NCBI GenBank assembly: GCA_051859825.1
Contig: JBHYFA010000001.1
Span: 1-64,000 of the forward strand
Source of the DNA: CSBr16-58 sp051859825
Lineage (GTDB): Bacteria; Bacteroidota; Bacteroidia; Flavobacteriales; Schleiferiaceae
Direction: 5' to 3'
DNA: 64,000 nucleotides
The first letter of the stretch is position 1; every line of letters starts with the position of its first letter. The position numbers and the translations under genes were made by a program. Shown here piece after piece: positions 7,393-15,988 of the stretch. The notes under the pieces were generated by a model, which did not search any database, had not been told where the DNA came from, and worked only from the letters and a program-made list of their open reading frames with translations.

Positions 7393-10300
7393 ATGCTTCC
7401 AGCTGCGACTCTCACCATTTACAACGCTTCGGCCGGTACGGGAAAAACATTTACCCTCACAAGAGCTTATTTATCAATATGCTTAGCCAGCGAAAGCCCC
7501 TATACATATCGAAGCATTTTGGCTTTAACCTTTACCAAAAAAGCCGCCGCCGAAATGCGCAACCGCATCCTCAACACCCTCAAAAGCATCAGTCAAGGAG
7601 AGGAAAACGATATTCTAAACCTTCTCTCGGAAGACCTGCATACGCCCCAAGAAATTTTACGAGAAAGAGCCAATACATGCCTTACCGCCATGATTCATGA
7701 TTTGTCGGGATTGAGCATTTCTACCATCGACAAGTTTACGTACAGACTAGCACGTTCATTTTCCTACGAATTGGGAATCAATACCTCAGCCAAGCTCCGT
7801 CTCGACCAAAAACTCATTGCTAAGCAAACGGTTGACAACCTCCTCCAACAAGCCGGAGAAGAAGAACGTAAAAACATCCGAAAATATCTCCAAAGCTTCG
7901 TTCGACTGCAAATGCAAAACAATAAGTCGTGGAACATCAGCGGGAGTTTGCAAAATGTGGTGAACGACCTCCAGCGCGAAGAAGACCGTGAAGTGTACCA
8001 AGAATTGCAAAAAATTCCCCTCGAACAGTTCGTAAATACCCAAAAACAACTGAAAAGCATCCTCGTCAATATTGAAAATGAAATTGCCAAAAAGGCAGGA
8101 CTTGTCTTGGAAGAAATCGAAGGTTCTGGCGTACCTGAGGGCGCATTCAGTTATTTTTCCAACCTAAAAGGCTATTTCTCAGGACTGAAAAACAAAACCA
8201 ATTTCCGATTACCCACAACGCAAGTTAGCAAGCTCAGAAACAGTTCCTTTGTCAAAAGCAAAGAAGTTGACAAGTACGCCCCCCTACTTCAATCGGCAGT
8301 TGACGCCTACGATACCTTGTTGGTGTACCTAGAAAAAGAACTCCCCGGCTATTTCCTACTGGCCGATGCCGCTAATCAACTGACTTCCGTCGCGCTTACG
8401 GGTGCGCTCATTGAAGCGTACCAAGGTTTGAAAAGCGAAGAACAATTTGTGCATCTCGGCGAATTCAAAGAGAAGATTTACGAACTCACCCGCAGCGATA
8501 CCGCCGACTACATTTTTGAACGTCTCGGTGACCGCTATCAGTATTTTTTCATTGATGAATTTCAGGACACCTCACGCATTCAGTGGGAAAACCTCAAGCC
8601 CTTGGCCTTACACGCTATGGCGAATAATGGCAGCACCATGCTTGTCGGCGATCCCAAACAAAGCATCTACCGCTGGCGAGGATCTAACCCGCAAATGTTT
8701 CTTGACCTCATTCAAGACAAAGATCAAGATCGTTTCTCCGTTATCCCCAACGGCAAAAAAGTGGAACGCTATGGGCTTCAACTTGAAAATCTACCCGTAA
8801 ATTACCGCTCAGGCAAGGCCATCGTGGAATTTGTAAGACAAACATTTTTGCAAAACTCTGACGACAATACTCCGGCTGCCATTGCCTATTCACAAGTTAC
8901 CGCCATAAGCGCCAAAGACTACGATGGATATGTTCACCTTAGTTATGTAAAGAAAAAGTCTGACGACAACGAGGAGCACGACGAGCAAATGCGTGAATAC
9001 ACCCTCGGAAAAATCGCCGAAGCATTGGAGCAATATCAACAATCAGATATCGCAATTTTGGTGAGAGGAGCTAAGGACGGAAAACGCATTGCCCAGTGGA
9101 TTGCCGAAGAACAAGCAACCAATCGCCCTGATCTTCGGGTACTTTCTAATGAATCCTTCATCGTGGAAGACCACCCTCCGGTAAAAGTCATTGTCCAGGC
9201 CATTCGCTTTCTAGGAAATCCCGCAGACGCCAATAGCAAAATTGACCTGCTTCTTGAGATGCTAAGCTGCGAAATCCTCCCTTGGGAAGATGATCGGGTT
9301 CACGAAAGTTTATCGGATATGAATACCCTCAAGGGCGAGGATTTTCATCAGGAAATGAGAAAATATTTCCCAACGTGGAACATGGCCGAGCTGGAATATT
9401 TACCCCTTCCAGAGATTGCCTTACGACTCGTTCAGCAGTTTGCCTTGGATATCAGCAATGACGTTTTCCTCCAGGCATTCATCAACCATCTTCGCGAGGT
9501 TCAGCTCGACAACCCTATGGACGTTTATGCCTTTGCCAAGTACTGGGACGATCCCAATCGCGGTAGCATAAACGTAGAGGCACCGGAATCGATCAACGCT
9601 ATCACCATTCTCACCATCCACAAATCCAAGGGTTTGGAGTGGCCGGTAGTCATCATTCCGTATGCCGATTGGCCTTACGACCCCATGAATAACTCTACCA
9701 CATGGTTTCCCAATTTCCAGAAAAAAGCAATTGAACTGCCCCACCTAAAAGTCAGGCTTAAACAGATAAAGGAAGGTGAAGAAGCCGATCATTTACCGGA
9801 ATATCGAGAAGTGAGTAACAAGCATTATCAGGAAGTGGTGTTTGACAACCTCAATCTGCTTTATGTGGCATTTACTCGCGCATCACACCGACTCTACATT
9901 CACACCGCTGCGCCAAAGAAAAACGCTTCTTTTTCTGCCTACGGATTTTTGATGAGCAAGTATTTTGCTGAGAACGATGAAGATTTTGGTGAAATGGAAT
10001 GGGGTTCAAAAGCCGCTATTCCGAGTAAGGCGAAATCACACGATAAAATGGAGAAATCAATCACTTGGAAGAGTAGCCGCGAAGGAAAGCAACATTTACA
10101 GGTAGGAAGAAGGTACAGTCCGGGCGTGAACGACATTGAAGCCATCAAGCGAGGAAATACCATCCACGAGATATTGCAATTTGCCGAGTTGGATTACGAA
10201 AAAATTCCCGCTGTTTGGGACAAGATGCTCAGTGAAAAACGCGTTCGTCCCGAAGAGAAAGAGGAACTGTTGAGCGCGGCGGAGGGGGTTTTAAAAAACG

Positions 10301-10569
10301 TCGTTTTGCAAAATATAAAGTCAAACGCCAAGTCCATCCTACCCGAGCAGAGTATCCTCATGCCCGGAGGTGAAGTTTTACGTCCAGATGTATGGGTTGA
10401 ACTCCACAATGGCGATATTTGCATCATTGACTACAAAAGCGGGACACCCATGCCTCGACATCGCACGCAGCTCAATCGCTACGTATCGATAGCGCATGAG
10501 CTAAGCGGCAAAAAAGCCGCAGGATATTTGGTGTACGTGAGTGGTGAAGTTGAAGAAGTAGTAGCCTAA
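7393..10569 (+). CDS. RecB-like UvrD helicase with C-terminal PD-(D/E)XK nuclease
   Basis: A superfamily 1A DNA helicase-nuclease of 1058 residues, expected to act in double-strand break processing (AddAB/RecBCD-like). Motifs in order: Walker A NASAGTGKT (residues 11-19), ALTFTKKAAAEM (Ia), FIDEFQDTS (motif II, about residue 386), MLVGDPKQSIYRWRG (III), NYRSG (IV), ILTIHKSKGLEWPVV (V) and LLYVAFTRASHRLY (VI). The C-terminus carries a RecB-type nuclease: RGNTIHE, RPDVW, IIDYKSG and QLNRY. No second subunit is in the window. The ATG at 7393 is six codons inside a longer TTG-started frame. The downstream flavoprotein gene starts 4 nt after the stop. Confidence 0.94.
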   Translation: MLPAATLTIYNASAGTGKTFTLTRAYLSICLASESPYTYRSILALTFTKKAAAEMRNRILNTLKSISQGEENDILNLLSEDLHTPQEILRERANTCLTAMIHDLSGLSISTIDKFTYRLARSFSYELGINTSAKLRLDQKLIAKQTVDNLLQQAGEEERKNIRKYLQSFVRLQMQNNKSWNISGSLQNVVNDLQREEDREVYQELQKIPLEQFVNTQKQLKSILVNIENEIAKKAGLVLEEIEGSGVPEGAFSYFSNLKGYFSGLKNKTNFRLPTTQVSKLRNSSFVKSKEVDKYAPLLQSAVDAYDTLLVYLEKELPGYFLLADAANQLTSVALTGALIEAYQGLKSEEQFVHLGEFKEKIYELTRSDTADYIFERLGDRYQYFFIDEFQDTSRIQWENLKPLALHAMANNGSTMLVGDPKQSIYRWRGSNPQMFLDLIQDKDQDRFSVIPNGKKVERYGLQLENLPVNYRSGKAIVEFVRQTFLQNSDDNTPAAIAYSQVTAISAKDYDGYVHLSYVKKKSDDNEEHDEQMREYTLGKIAEALEQYQQSDIAILVRGAKDGKRIAQWIAEEQATNRPDLRVLSNESFIVEDHPPVKVIVQAIRFLGNPADANSKIDLLLEMLSCEILPWEDDRVHESLSDMNTLKGEDFHQEMRKYFPTWNMAELEYLPLPEIALRLVQQFALDISNDVFLQAFINHLREVQLDNPMDVYAFAKYWDDPNRGSINVEAPESINAITILTIHKSKGLEWPVVIIPYADWPYDPMNNSTTWFPNFQKKAIELPHLKVRLKQIKEGEEADHLPEYREVSNKHYQEVVFDNLNLLYVAFTRASHRLYIHTAAPKKNASFSAYGFLMSKYFAENDEDFGEMEWGSKAAIPSKAKSHDKMEKSITWKSSREGKQHLQVGRRYSPGVNDIEAIKRGNTIHEILQFAELDYEKIPAVWDKMLSEKRVRPEEKEELLSAAEGVLKNVVLQNIKSNAKSILPEQSILMPGGEVLRPDVWVELHNGDICIIDYKSGTPMPRHRTQLNRYVSIAHELSGKKAAGYLVYVSGEVEEVVA

Positions 10570-10573
10570 TCAG

Positions 10574-11761
10574 ATGCAACCAAGCATAGTAATCGGAGCC
10601 GGAGCCGCCGGAATGTTTGCGGCCATACACCTTGCCGAGCGGGGTATTCCTGTATTGGTTTTGGAAAAATCGCCGCGAATTTTATCAAAAGTACGGATTT
10701 CCGGTGGTGGGCGCTGCAACCTAACGCATAGGCCGCTACCCCTTTCCGAAATGGTGAAAAACTACCCTCGTGGCGGTAAAAAACTCAAGAAAGTATTTTC
10801 ACAGTGGGCCAGCACCGACACTATGAACTGGTTTGAATCGCGTGGTGTTCCTTTAAAAACGGAGGATGACGGCCGGGTTTTTCCGGTATCCGACAATTCC
10901 GATGACATCGTGCATGCGTTGGAAAAAGCGGCCATGCAGGCGGGGGTGAAAATCAGACTCAAATGTGGTGTTAAGAAAGTAGAAGCTTTGGAGAGCAATG
11001 GCTATCGGCTCACCACCGACTCCAATGAAGAATTGCTTTGTGAAAAACTAATCATCGCCACGGGAGGGAGTCCTACGATGCGAGGCTTCGAGATGTTACA
11101 GCCCCTAAATTTAAAAATCGTTTCTCCCGTACCATCCCTTTTCACATTCAACATAAAAGACCAAAAGCTCAGGGAAAATATGGGGATTTCCGTAAGCGAT
11201 GTTGCGGTGCATATACCCTCGTTGAAATTGCATTATGAAGGCCCCTTGCTGATTACGCATTGGGGAATAAGTGGTCCGGCGGTATTAAAACTTTCCGCTT
11301 TTGCCGCTCGGGAATTAGCAAAAATGAATCACCATTTCGATGTGCGGATCAATTGGCTGCCTAGAGAACAACATCAGAGCTTGGTGGATGCTTGGGATGG
11401 GAATAAGAAGGTAGCCAACATAAATCCGGCGGGTATTCCCAAGCGCTTGTGGTTATATTTATTACAAAAAGCCGATATTGATGCAGAAAAAACGATTCGC
11501 GAAATCGGGAAGAAAAATCAAAATCGCTTAGCAGAATTATTGCTCAACGACACGTATCGTGTGGAGGGTAAAACCACCTTCAAGGAAGAATTTGTAACGG
11601 CAGGTGGGGTTTGTTTATCCGAAATCAACCTAGAAAATTTTGAGGCACGTCGCTTCCCAAACCTGTACCTTCTTGGCGAAGTAACCGATATTGACGCCAT
11701 TACCGGAGGGTTTAATTTTCAAGCGGCGTGGGCTGCGGGATATTTGTGTGGGAGGGGGTAG
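10574..11761 (+). CDS. HI0933/YhiN-family NAD(P)/FAD-dependent oxidoreductase
   Basis: A 395-residue flavoprotein with an N-terminal dinucleotide-binding fold (SIVIGAGAAGMFAAIHLAER), the family signature KVRISGGGRCNLTHR, IIATGGSPTMRGFEM, and the C-terminal FAD contact LYLLGEVTDIDAITGGFNFQ. Members are often called BaiN-like or aminoacetone oxidase family, but the physiological substrate is not settled and I do not assign one. It sits 4 nt after the helicase-nuclease stop, so the two are probably cotranscribed. It converges on the Fic gene and marks the edge of the accessory island. Confidence 0.9.
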   Translation: MQPSIVIGAGAAGMFAAIHLAERGIPVLVLEKSPRILSKVRISGGGRCNLTHRPLPLSEMVKNYPRGGKKLKKVFSQWASTDTMNWFESRGVPLKTEDDGRVFPVSDNSDDIVHALEKAAMQAGVKIRLKCGVKKVEALESNGYRLTTDSNEELLCEKLIIATGGSPTMRGFEMLQPLNLKIVSPVPSLFTFNIKDQKLRENMGISVSDVAVHIPSLKLHYEGPLLITHWGISGPAVLKLSAFAARELAKMNHHFDVRINWLPREQHQSLVDAWDGNKKVANINPAGIPKRLWLYLLQKADIDAEKTIREIGKKNQNRLAELLLNDTYRVEGKTTFKEEFVTAGGVCLSEINLENFEARRFPNLYLLGEVTDIDAITGGFNFQAAWAAGYLCGRG

Positions 11762-11813
11762 CCCATCCACCAAGCCCCGCTATTGTTGACCATACCATGC
11801 AGTAGGTTTCTAC

Positions 11814-12596
11814 CTATTCTTCCGTCTCAATTCCGTTTACGGTCATCAGCAGAAAATCAAGACTTTTCCCGAAGTTCAGTTCGTGATATTCAAGTCCAAG
11901 TTTCCTTATATTTTTGTAATATTCTTTGATGTTTTTGTAATAATTTTTCTCAAGCTGAACGGCGACTGCGGTTTGTCCAATTTTCTGTAATAAAAACCAT
12001 TTTTCAAGCAATCTTGCAGTTCGCCCATTGCCATCCTGAAAAGGATGAATTTTCACGAACACAAGGTGTATTAAGGCTGCATAATAAAAAATCTCATACG
12101 AGTCTAAATCTCTGGAAAGGAGTAGGTCAATATCGTCAAAAAGCTTTTCAATTTCAGTTTTAACAATTGTTGGTTCAGCGGCAACATATTCAATCTTATC
12201 ATCGCTGTTAATCACGAACATTGGACTTGTCCGTATTAACCCTTGTTGGCTGTCGGGTAGAATATTAGAAGTTATGATTGAATGTGCCTTCTGAACGTTT
12301 TTCAAGCTTATTTCATTATCGTCAATAAAGTCATAGGCTAAGTATAAATCATCCGCTTTCCGGGTGTAGTCAGATTTAAATTGAACACCCATAAATTTAT
12401 GTTTAAAAAAACTATCAAATTCGACATCTTCCCCTTCTATCCGTGATGAATAAACTGATGATAAAGATTTATAAAACTCGAAATAGTCAACGGGCATATC
12501 AAACTTTTTTATTTTATCAAGCTTTTCCAGTGGAGATTCCGTTAACGCTTCTCTATATTTACCAAGAAGTTCATATGTAAGTATTTTAAAATCCAT
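11814..12596 (-). CDS. Fic domain protein with N-terminal inhibitory motif
   Basis: Predicted AMP-transferase (or related nucleotidyl/phosphoryl transferase) of 260 residues. The catalytic loop HPFQDGNGRTAR (residues 184-195) matches HPFxxGNGRxxR in full. Upstream, SSRIEG (residues 50-55) matches the autoinhibitory [S/T]xxxE[G/N] helix, so this is a class II Fic with built-in inhibition. The flap segment TSPMFVIN is also present. The target protein is unknown. It is the first gene of a minus-strand accessory island, stands alone with its own promoter, and converges on the flavoprotein gene 52 nt away. Confidence 0.93.
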   Translation of the reverse strand: MDFKILTYELLGKYREALTESPLEKLDKIKKFDMPVDYFEFYKSLSSVYSSRIEGEDVEFDSFFKHKFMGVQFKSDYTRKADDLYLAYDFIDDNEISLKNVQKAHSIITSNILPDSQQGLIRTSPMFVINSDDKIEYVAAEPTIVKTEIEKLFDDIDLLLSRDLDSYEIFYYAALIHLVFVKIHPFQDGNGRTARLLEKWFLLQKIGQTAVAVQLEKNYYKNIKEYYKNIRKLGLEYHELNFGKSLDFLLMTVNGIETEE

Positions 12597-12612
12597 TTGA
12601 TATCATTTTTCC

Positions 12613-12620
12613 CAAAGATA
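12613..12620 (-). promoter_or_regulatory. -7 box upstream of the Fic gene
   Basis: Minus-strand TATCTTTG matches TAnnTTTG and ends 16 nt before the Fic ATG, giving a very short leader. Confidence 0.55.
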
Positions 12621-12791
12621 GTTTTTTTGATGCGGTTACAGTGGATATAATTCGGGTTATTATCATATGTTAACGCGCTGGCATTTGTAGGATTACCACA
12701 ATTACCAATTTACCAAAACTTTGAAGCCTTTTTGCTTTCGCATCGTCTTACGTGTGCTAACGTCTGTTCGTCCACCCCCCCCCATTCACCC

Positions 12792-12939
12792 CACAAAGAT
12801 ACTTTTGCATAATCATTATCGAGTCTTATCCAAGCGGTTTGTTTGAAGAAAAATGAAAAAGGGTTTAGGGTAGGAAAAATGCATAGGCGTATAATTGGCT
12901 TGTATGAGCGCGAAGGAGGCGTTTTTTTGGGCATTTCGT
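12792..12939 (-). repeat. Accessory-island direct repeat, copy A
   Basis: About 148 bp, clearly related to 14605-14738 (copy B) in the same orientation. Shared blocks include GTTTGAAGAAAAAT, TTAGGGTAGGAAAAATGC and GAAGGAGGCGTTTTTTTG. Read on the minus strand, the copy begins immediately after the TGA stop of a short frame (12940-13056) and ends with TATCTTTG (12794-12801), a -7-like box pointing toward the Fic gene. Origin unknown. Confidence 0.75.
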
Positions 12940-13056
12940 TCACTTGGAGAAAGCTTTAGCGGTAGTCATTCTTTCCATGTCAAGTCTTTTGGGATATACT
13001 CTTTCTTTATCTAAATCTGCTACATAACGTTTTGATTGCAAATTAATTTTACTCAT
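12940..13056 (-). CDS. Possible 38-residue orphan peptide or gene fragment
   Basis: A minus-strand frame from the ATG at 13056 to a TGA at 12940. It begins MSKINLQSKRYVADLDK and is highly charged (many Lys, Arg, Asp and Glu) with no hydrophobic segment. An A-rich leader precedes the ATG, as for genuine Bacteroidota genes. Its stop codon directly abuts direct-repeat copy A, so it may be the 5' part of a gene truncated by rearrangement. No family recognised. Confidence 0.35.
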   Translation of the reverse strand: MSKINLQSKRYVADLDKERVYPKRLDMERMTTAKAFSK

Positions 13057-13241
13057 TGTTTGTTTTGTTAATTTTGTTATATCATCATATCCCCAGCCAA
13101 TGGCAGCGGGCTACGAGCAGCGGGTCATTAAAAGCATAATTCATGTTCATAAGTACATTGGATAATTAGGAAGCAGTAAAGTGTTGGTAGCATACTTACC
13201 GCCTACTTGCTTAAAACCTCGAGTTAGTTGCTTTTAATAAT

Positions 13242-13793
13242 CTACCCCAGCTCGCCACTCGTTTTATCCGCATCAACAACTCTTTGTCTTAGACTGTAAA
13301 TCACACCGGCAATTAACCCAATCAAACCGCCTACATAACTAAAATTGTGCATTGAGCCTACGGCAATAAAATTTGTTATATCCACCAAGTTGTGAGGCAA
13401 AGGCCAGCTTACACCAACTTTAGCAAGATAAAATTTTCCGAAAGCAAGACCAATCAATCCGGTTGTAAAGGCAAAAATAACGGTTACAACGATTGCCTTC
13501 ATGGTTACACGAAACATTCGTTTTGCATTTTCATGTACCAATCCAATAAGACCGAGAATTAACCCAATGGGAACCCCCATCCACCAAGTGGCCATAAAAC
13601 CAACTGCTGAAACTCCAATTCTCGGATTGGGAATAATTGCTTCGTTACCCAAGTCCATAAGACCGAACTGATAAAACTTAAATTTCGTGTAATATTCCGG
13701 CGAAATTGTGTAGGTAAATTGATCGTGTAAAATGCCGTAAAGCCCTCCGATTATTGGTGCAATATCGATAATCAAATTCGAAATGCTATCCAA
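13242..13793 (-). CDS. Multi-pass membrane protein lacking an ATG start
   Basis: A 183-residue protein with about four hydrophobic segments (near residues 10-25, 62-85, 95-118 and 150-168) and a conserved-looking YGILHDQFTYTISPEYYTKF block. I recall similar proteins as hypothetical membrane proteins of gene-cassette-rich regions, but not a named function. The only start available is TTG at 13793. The frame extends upstream without an ATG right back to the TAA stop of vapC, so the N-terminus (usually a complete first helix) may be missing. It could be a 5'-truncated remnant or depend on translational coupling to vapC. Confidence 0.6.
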   Translation of the reverse strand: MDSISNLIIDIAPIIGGLYGILHDQFTYTISPEYYTKFKFYQFGLMDLGNEAIIPNPRIGVSAVGFMATWWMGVPIGLILGLIGLVHENAKRMFRVTMKAIVVTVIFAFTTGLIGLAFGKFYLAKVGVSWPLPHNLVDITNFIAVGSMHNFSYVGGLIGLIAGVIYSLRQRVVDADKTSGELG

Positions 13794-13832
13794 GTCTGCT
13801 GCAGCTCTTTTTTCGTCTACTATGTCATTTTT

Positions 13833-14246
13833 TTATATGCTGCTCAAATATTCATCTGGGGTATACACTGGTATCTCGGATGCTTTAAAATCCTTACTGT
13901 TTCTAGTTATTATGATATTACAGTCGGTTTCCAATGCACAATAGTATTGTAGTGAATCCTCAAAATCATTGAATCTTGATGAAAGACCTTTGTTGATTAT
14001 TTTATCTGTTAAGTCTGCTGTATCCGCAATAACTTTAAACTTTCTAATTTTTTCTTTAACTAATTCTTTATCCTCAAAACTAGAAAGTAAATAATATACA
14101 GTTGGATATGTAAATGCAGAAACCGTTAACTGAATACTCCCTTTGTCAGCTAGAGTCGCAATTTTTGCTATCGAATTGTAAAATGGTTCGCGTTCACCTA
14201 GTAAATCAACAATTACATTAGTGTCAAGAAACAATTTGTCTTTCAT
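13833..14246 (-). CDS. PIN domain ribonuclease toxin, VapC-like
   Basis: A 137-residue PIN-domain protein: FLDTNVIVDLL carries the first acidic residue, FNDFEDSLQYYCA the central acidic pair, and IITRNSKDF the C-terminal Asp. Family knowledge indicates an Mg-dependent endoribonuclease acting as a toxin. Its ATG overlaps the TGA of the upstream RHH-type gene (ATGA), the standard antitoxin-toxin arrangement. The C-terminus (IPVYTPDEYL) looks complete. Confidence 0.9.
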   Translation of the reverse strand: MKDKLFLDTNVIVDLLGEREPFYNSIAKIATLADKGSIQLTVSAFTYPTVYYLLSSFEDKELVKEKIRKFKVIADTADLTDKIINKGLSSRFNDFEDSLQYYCALETDCNIIITRNSKDFKASEIPVYTPDEYLSSI

Positions 14247-14500
14247 TTGTACTTCTCCGCTACATAGTTTCCATACGCTTCCTTGTAATCAATATTAGCA
14301 GGAATCCTCACTCCAGTTCTTAGACTTTTTACAAATGGAGAAATCTCTATCCTATCTGCCACCTGAGTTTTATTACGCTCAATTAATGTTTTGAGATATG
14401 CTTCAATGATTCCTGACAAACTTCTTTTTTGCGATGAAGCATACGCCTTTGCCTTTTCAATAACTTGTTTGTCAAGCTTCAAGGTCAATTTTGTATCCAT
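14243..14500 (-). CDS. VapB-like antitoxin, DUF6364 type
   Basis: An 85-residue protein beginning MDTKLTLKLDKQVIEKAKAY, a ribbon-helix-helix N-terminus followed by a toxin-binding C-terminal tail. It precedes the PIN toxin with a 4-nt overlap, so it is the likely cognate antitoxin and autorepressor. The ATG at 14500 is preferred over an in-frame upstream codon that overlaps the -7 box. A well-formed promoter lies 23 nt upstream. Confidence 0.88.
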   Translation of the reverse strand: MDTKLTLKLDKQVIEKAKAYASSQKRSLSGIIEAYLKTLIERNKTQVADRIEISPFVKSLRTGVRIPANIDYKEAYGNYVAEKYK

Positions 14501-14522
14501 AGCAATAATATTTTTATACGTA

Positions 14523-14530
14523 CAAATATA
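14523..14530 (-). promoter_or_regulatory. Promoter of the vapBC-like pair
   Basis: Minus-strand TATATTTG is a perfect TAnnTTTG -7 box, preceded by TTTGG about 20 nt further upstream, which fits the -33 TTTG element. The ATG of the antitoxin is 22 nt downstream. Confidence 0.7.
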
Positions 14531-14604
14531 CAACATTAGCCCGTAGAATCCAAAGCATATTTTAATTTTCGCTTATCGGCAGTGCGTCTCCCCACCCAAT
14601 TTCA

Positions 14605-14738
14605 CTCAAAGATACTTTTGCTAAATCATTTTCGAGTCATGCCCAGCGGTTTTGTTTGAAGAAAAATAAAAAAGGGCTTAGGGTAGGAAAAATGCAAAAA
14701 CGAATGATGAGCGTGAAGGAGGCGTTTTTTTGAGCGTT
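14605..14738 (-). repeat. Accessory-island direct repeat, copy B
   Basis: About 134 bp related to copy A (12792-12939), lying 1.8 kb away in direct orientation with the membrane protein and vapBC genes between them. On the minus strand it starts directly after a TGA (14739-14741) that ends a short coding remnant, and it ends in TATCTTTG (14607-14614). It differs from copy A by substitutions and a deletion in the middle. Confidence 0.75.
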
Positions 14739-14834
14739 TCAGTCAACCGCAAAAATGCGGTGATTATTTTCTCTTTTCAGCGCCTGAAATTCAGCATGAG
14801 TATCCTTAGGTTTTATGACAACAAATTCGCTTTT
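14739..14834 (-). pseudogene. C-terminal remnant of an unidentified gene
   Basis: Thirty-one sense codons ending in TGA on the minus strand, reading FVVIKPKDTHAEFQALK and on to RIFAVD. The frame has no start codon and is closed upstream by a TAA. The mixed polar/hydrophobic composition looks like coding sequence, so this is probably the tail of a lost gene. Its stop abuts repeat copy B. An ACCGCA-AAAA-TGCGGT palindrome (14746-14761) lies inside it. Confidence 0.35.
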
Positions 14835-14874
14835 TTAGCAATCAGCTAATTCCCTAAGTTGTTTCTTTTTTTTG

Positions 14875-15318
14875 TTATTCAACCGTAAATCTTCGATTAT
14901 ACTGTTCAACCTGATCTTTTACAAATTCTATCAGTCTCTGGTTTTTAAAATCAAACCATTTTTGTCTATATTCTCCTGAGTTGTCCATCTCCCATTTAAA
15001 GTTTCGAAATGGTTTAGATCTATTCAATGCCCTATATAGTCTGTCTTGTAATTTTTTGTTATCCACTGTCTCGGCAAAATCAACCATAACTTCGAAGCTC
15101 TCATGTGAAGTCATTTTTTCAAATTCGAAATAGTCACCCCAATTTTCATCTAATTTATCCAGTGTGTCTTGCCATTGTTCTACATCTTGTCCAAACCATT
15201 CAGGTTGGTTAAAATCTGGCATTGTTTCTATTTCACCCGTTTTCAGATGGTAAAAAGTACGAAAACCAACATCAAGATTTTCCGCTATTTCTCGTATTTT
15301 TTCTTCCGTTATATGCAT
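14875..15318 (-). CDS. UPF0158 family protein
   Basis: A 147-residue soluble acidic protein. The order of features matches the uncharacterised UPF0158 family: an N-terminal helix, FYHLKTGEIETMPDF (beta-strand pair around TGE), SHESFEVMVDFAETV, LYRALNRSKPFRNFKWEM, then WFDFKNQRLIEFVKDQ. No catalytic residues are evident and the role is unknown. It stands alone between two gene-poor stretches in the accessory island. The ATG at 15318 is the first in frame. Confidence 0.8.
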   Translation of the reverse strand: MHITEEKIREIAENLDVGFRTFYHLKTGEIETMPDFNQPEWFGQDVEQWQDTLDKLDENWGDYFEFEKMTSHESFEVMVDFAETVDNKKLQDRLYRALNRSKPFRNFKWEMDNSGEYRQKWFDFKNQRLIEFVKDQVEQYNRRFTVE

Positions 15319-15457
15319 GTGCGGTTGTTGTCTTATATGATAGGTTTCACAAATATGACATGTGGCGGTTTTGAAGCGCTTGCTTGTCGACTTGCAACAA
15401 ACTTGAATGTATCACTATACCCGCAATAAGACATATACACTGTTGATGCAGACATCG

Positions 15458-15988
15458 TTAATTGTTATACTCTATTATTTCAATCATTAGGTTGTCTTTG
15501 TATGTCTCAGTTTTAAGTGTGTCGCCATTTTTGTCGAAATACACCCAAGTTGAATCACGATTAAAATTTTCTTCTTCTGAATCAGACCAATCTTCCTTGT
15601 CTAAAGTCCAGTACTTCTTGGCTGCAAGTTGTCCTGATTGGTAAATCCAAGTTTCGGTTTTTAGAGTCTTTCCATTTTTTGGCCAATACGCCGTCCCTGA
15701 TCTTGTCGTTTCTGGCTTAGTCAATTCAGTAAAGGCGAGTAAGGGAATTGGAGTGCAAAAGATTAACAAAATAGAAGTCGATACTCTCAAGTCTTTTTGA
15801 AACCAAACTTTTCGTTTCTTAAATGTCAAAATTCCAACGGAAATTAATGTTAGCCCAAAAAAAACTGGAAAAATGATTGCATAAATCAACGAAGCCCCAC
15901 CCTTCATTATACTTGCATGCCAAGCAAACAGAATGTTAATAAGAATAAACCCTGTCGCTATCCATGTCAATGTATAGTTCCATTTCAT
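15458..15988 (-). CDS. Hypothetical membrane protein with MORN-like tail
   Basis: A 176-residue protein with three hydrophobic helices (about residues 7-24, 33-53 and 72-88) and a C-terminal soluble part. The tail holds two similar segments, NGKTLKTETWIYQSGQLAAKKY and, later, NGDTLKTETYKDNLMIEIIEY, resembling the MORN-like/YwqK-type repeat hairpins of Bacteroidota proteins. Function unknown. It is the outermost gene of the accessory island. Confidence 0.65.
   Translation of the reverse strand: MKWNYTLTWIATGFILINILFAWHASIMKGGASLIYAIIFPVFFGLTLISVGILTFKKRKVWFQKDLRVSTSILLIFCTPIPLLAFTELTKPETTRSGTAYWPKNGKTLKTETWIYQSGQLAAKKYWTLDKEDWSDSEEENFNRDSTWVYFDKNGDTLKTETYKDNLMIEIIEYNN

Larger units (their letters stand above)
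12597..13241. other. Long intergenic stretch in the accessory island
   Basis: This 645-nt stretch holds the Fic promoter, one copy of a ~140-bp direct repeat (12792-12939) and a 38-codon minus-strand frame (12940-13056). At 13088-13118 GCAGCGGG occurs twice, separated by CTACGA. A C-run of 10 lies at 12775-12784. A longer minus-strand frame at 12710-12943 is mostly repeat sequence and is not accepted as a gene. No other gene is seen. Confidence 0.6.

Noticed and set aside
10574..11761. Enzyme-specific name for the HI0933-type flavoprotein
   Set aside because: Family members carry conflicting names (BaiN, aminoacetone oxidase); the sequence alone does not identify the substrate.
12710..12943. 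77-codon minus-strand frame between Fic and the membrane protein
   Set aside because: Mostly direct-repeat copy A; copy B contains stops in the corresponding frame, so it is not coding.
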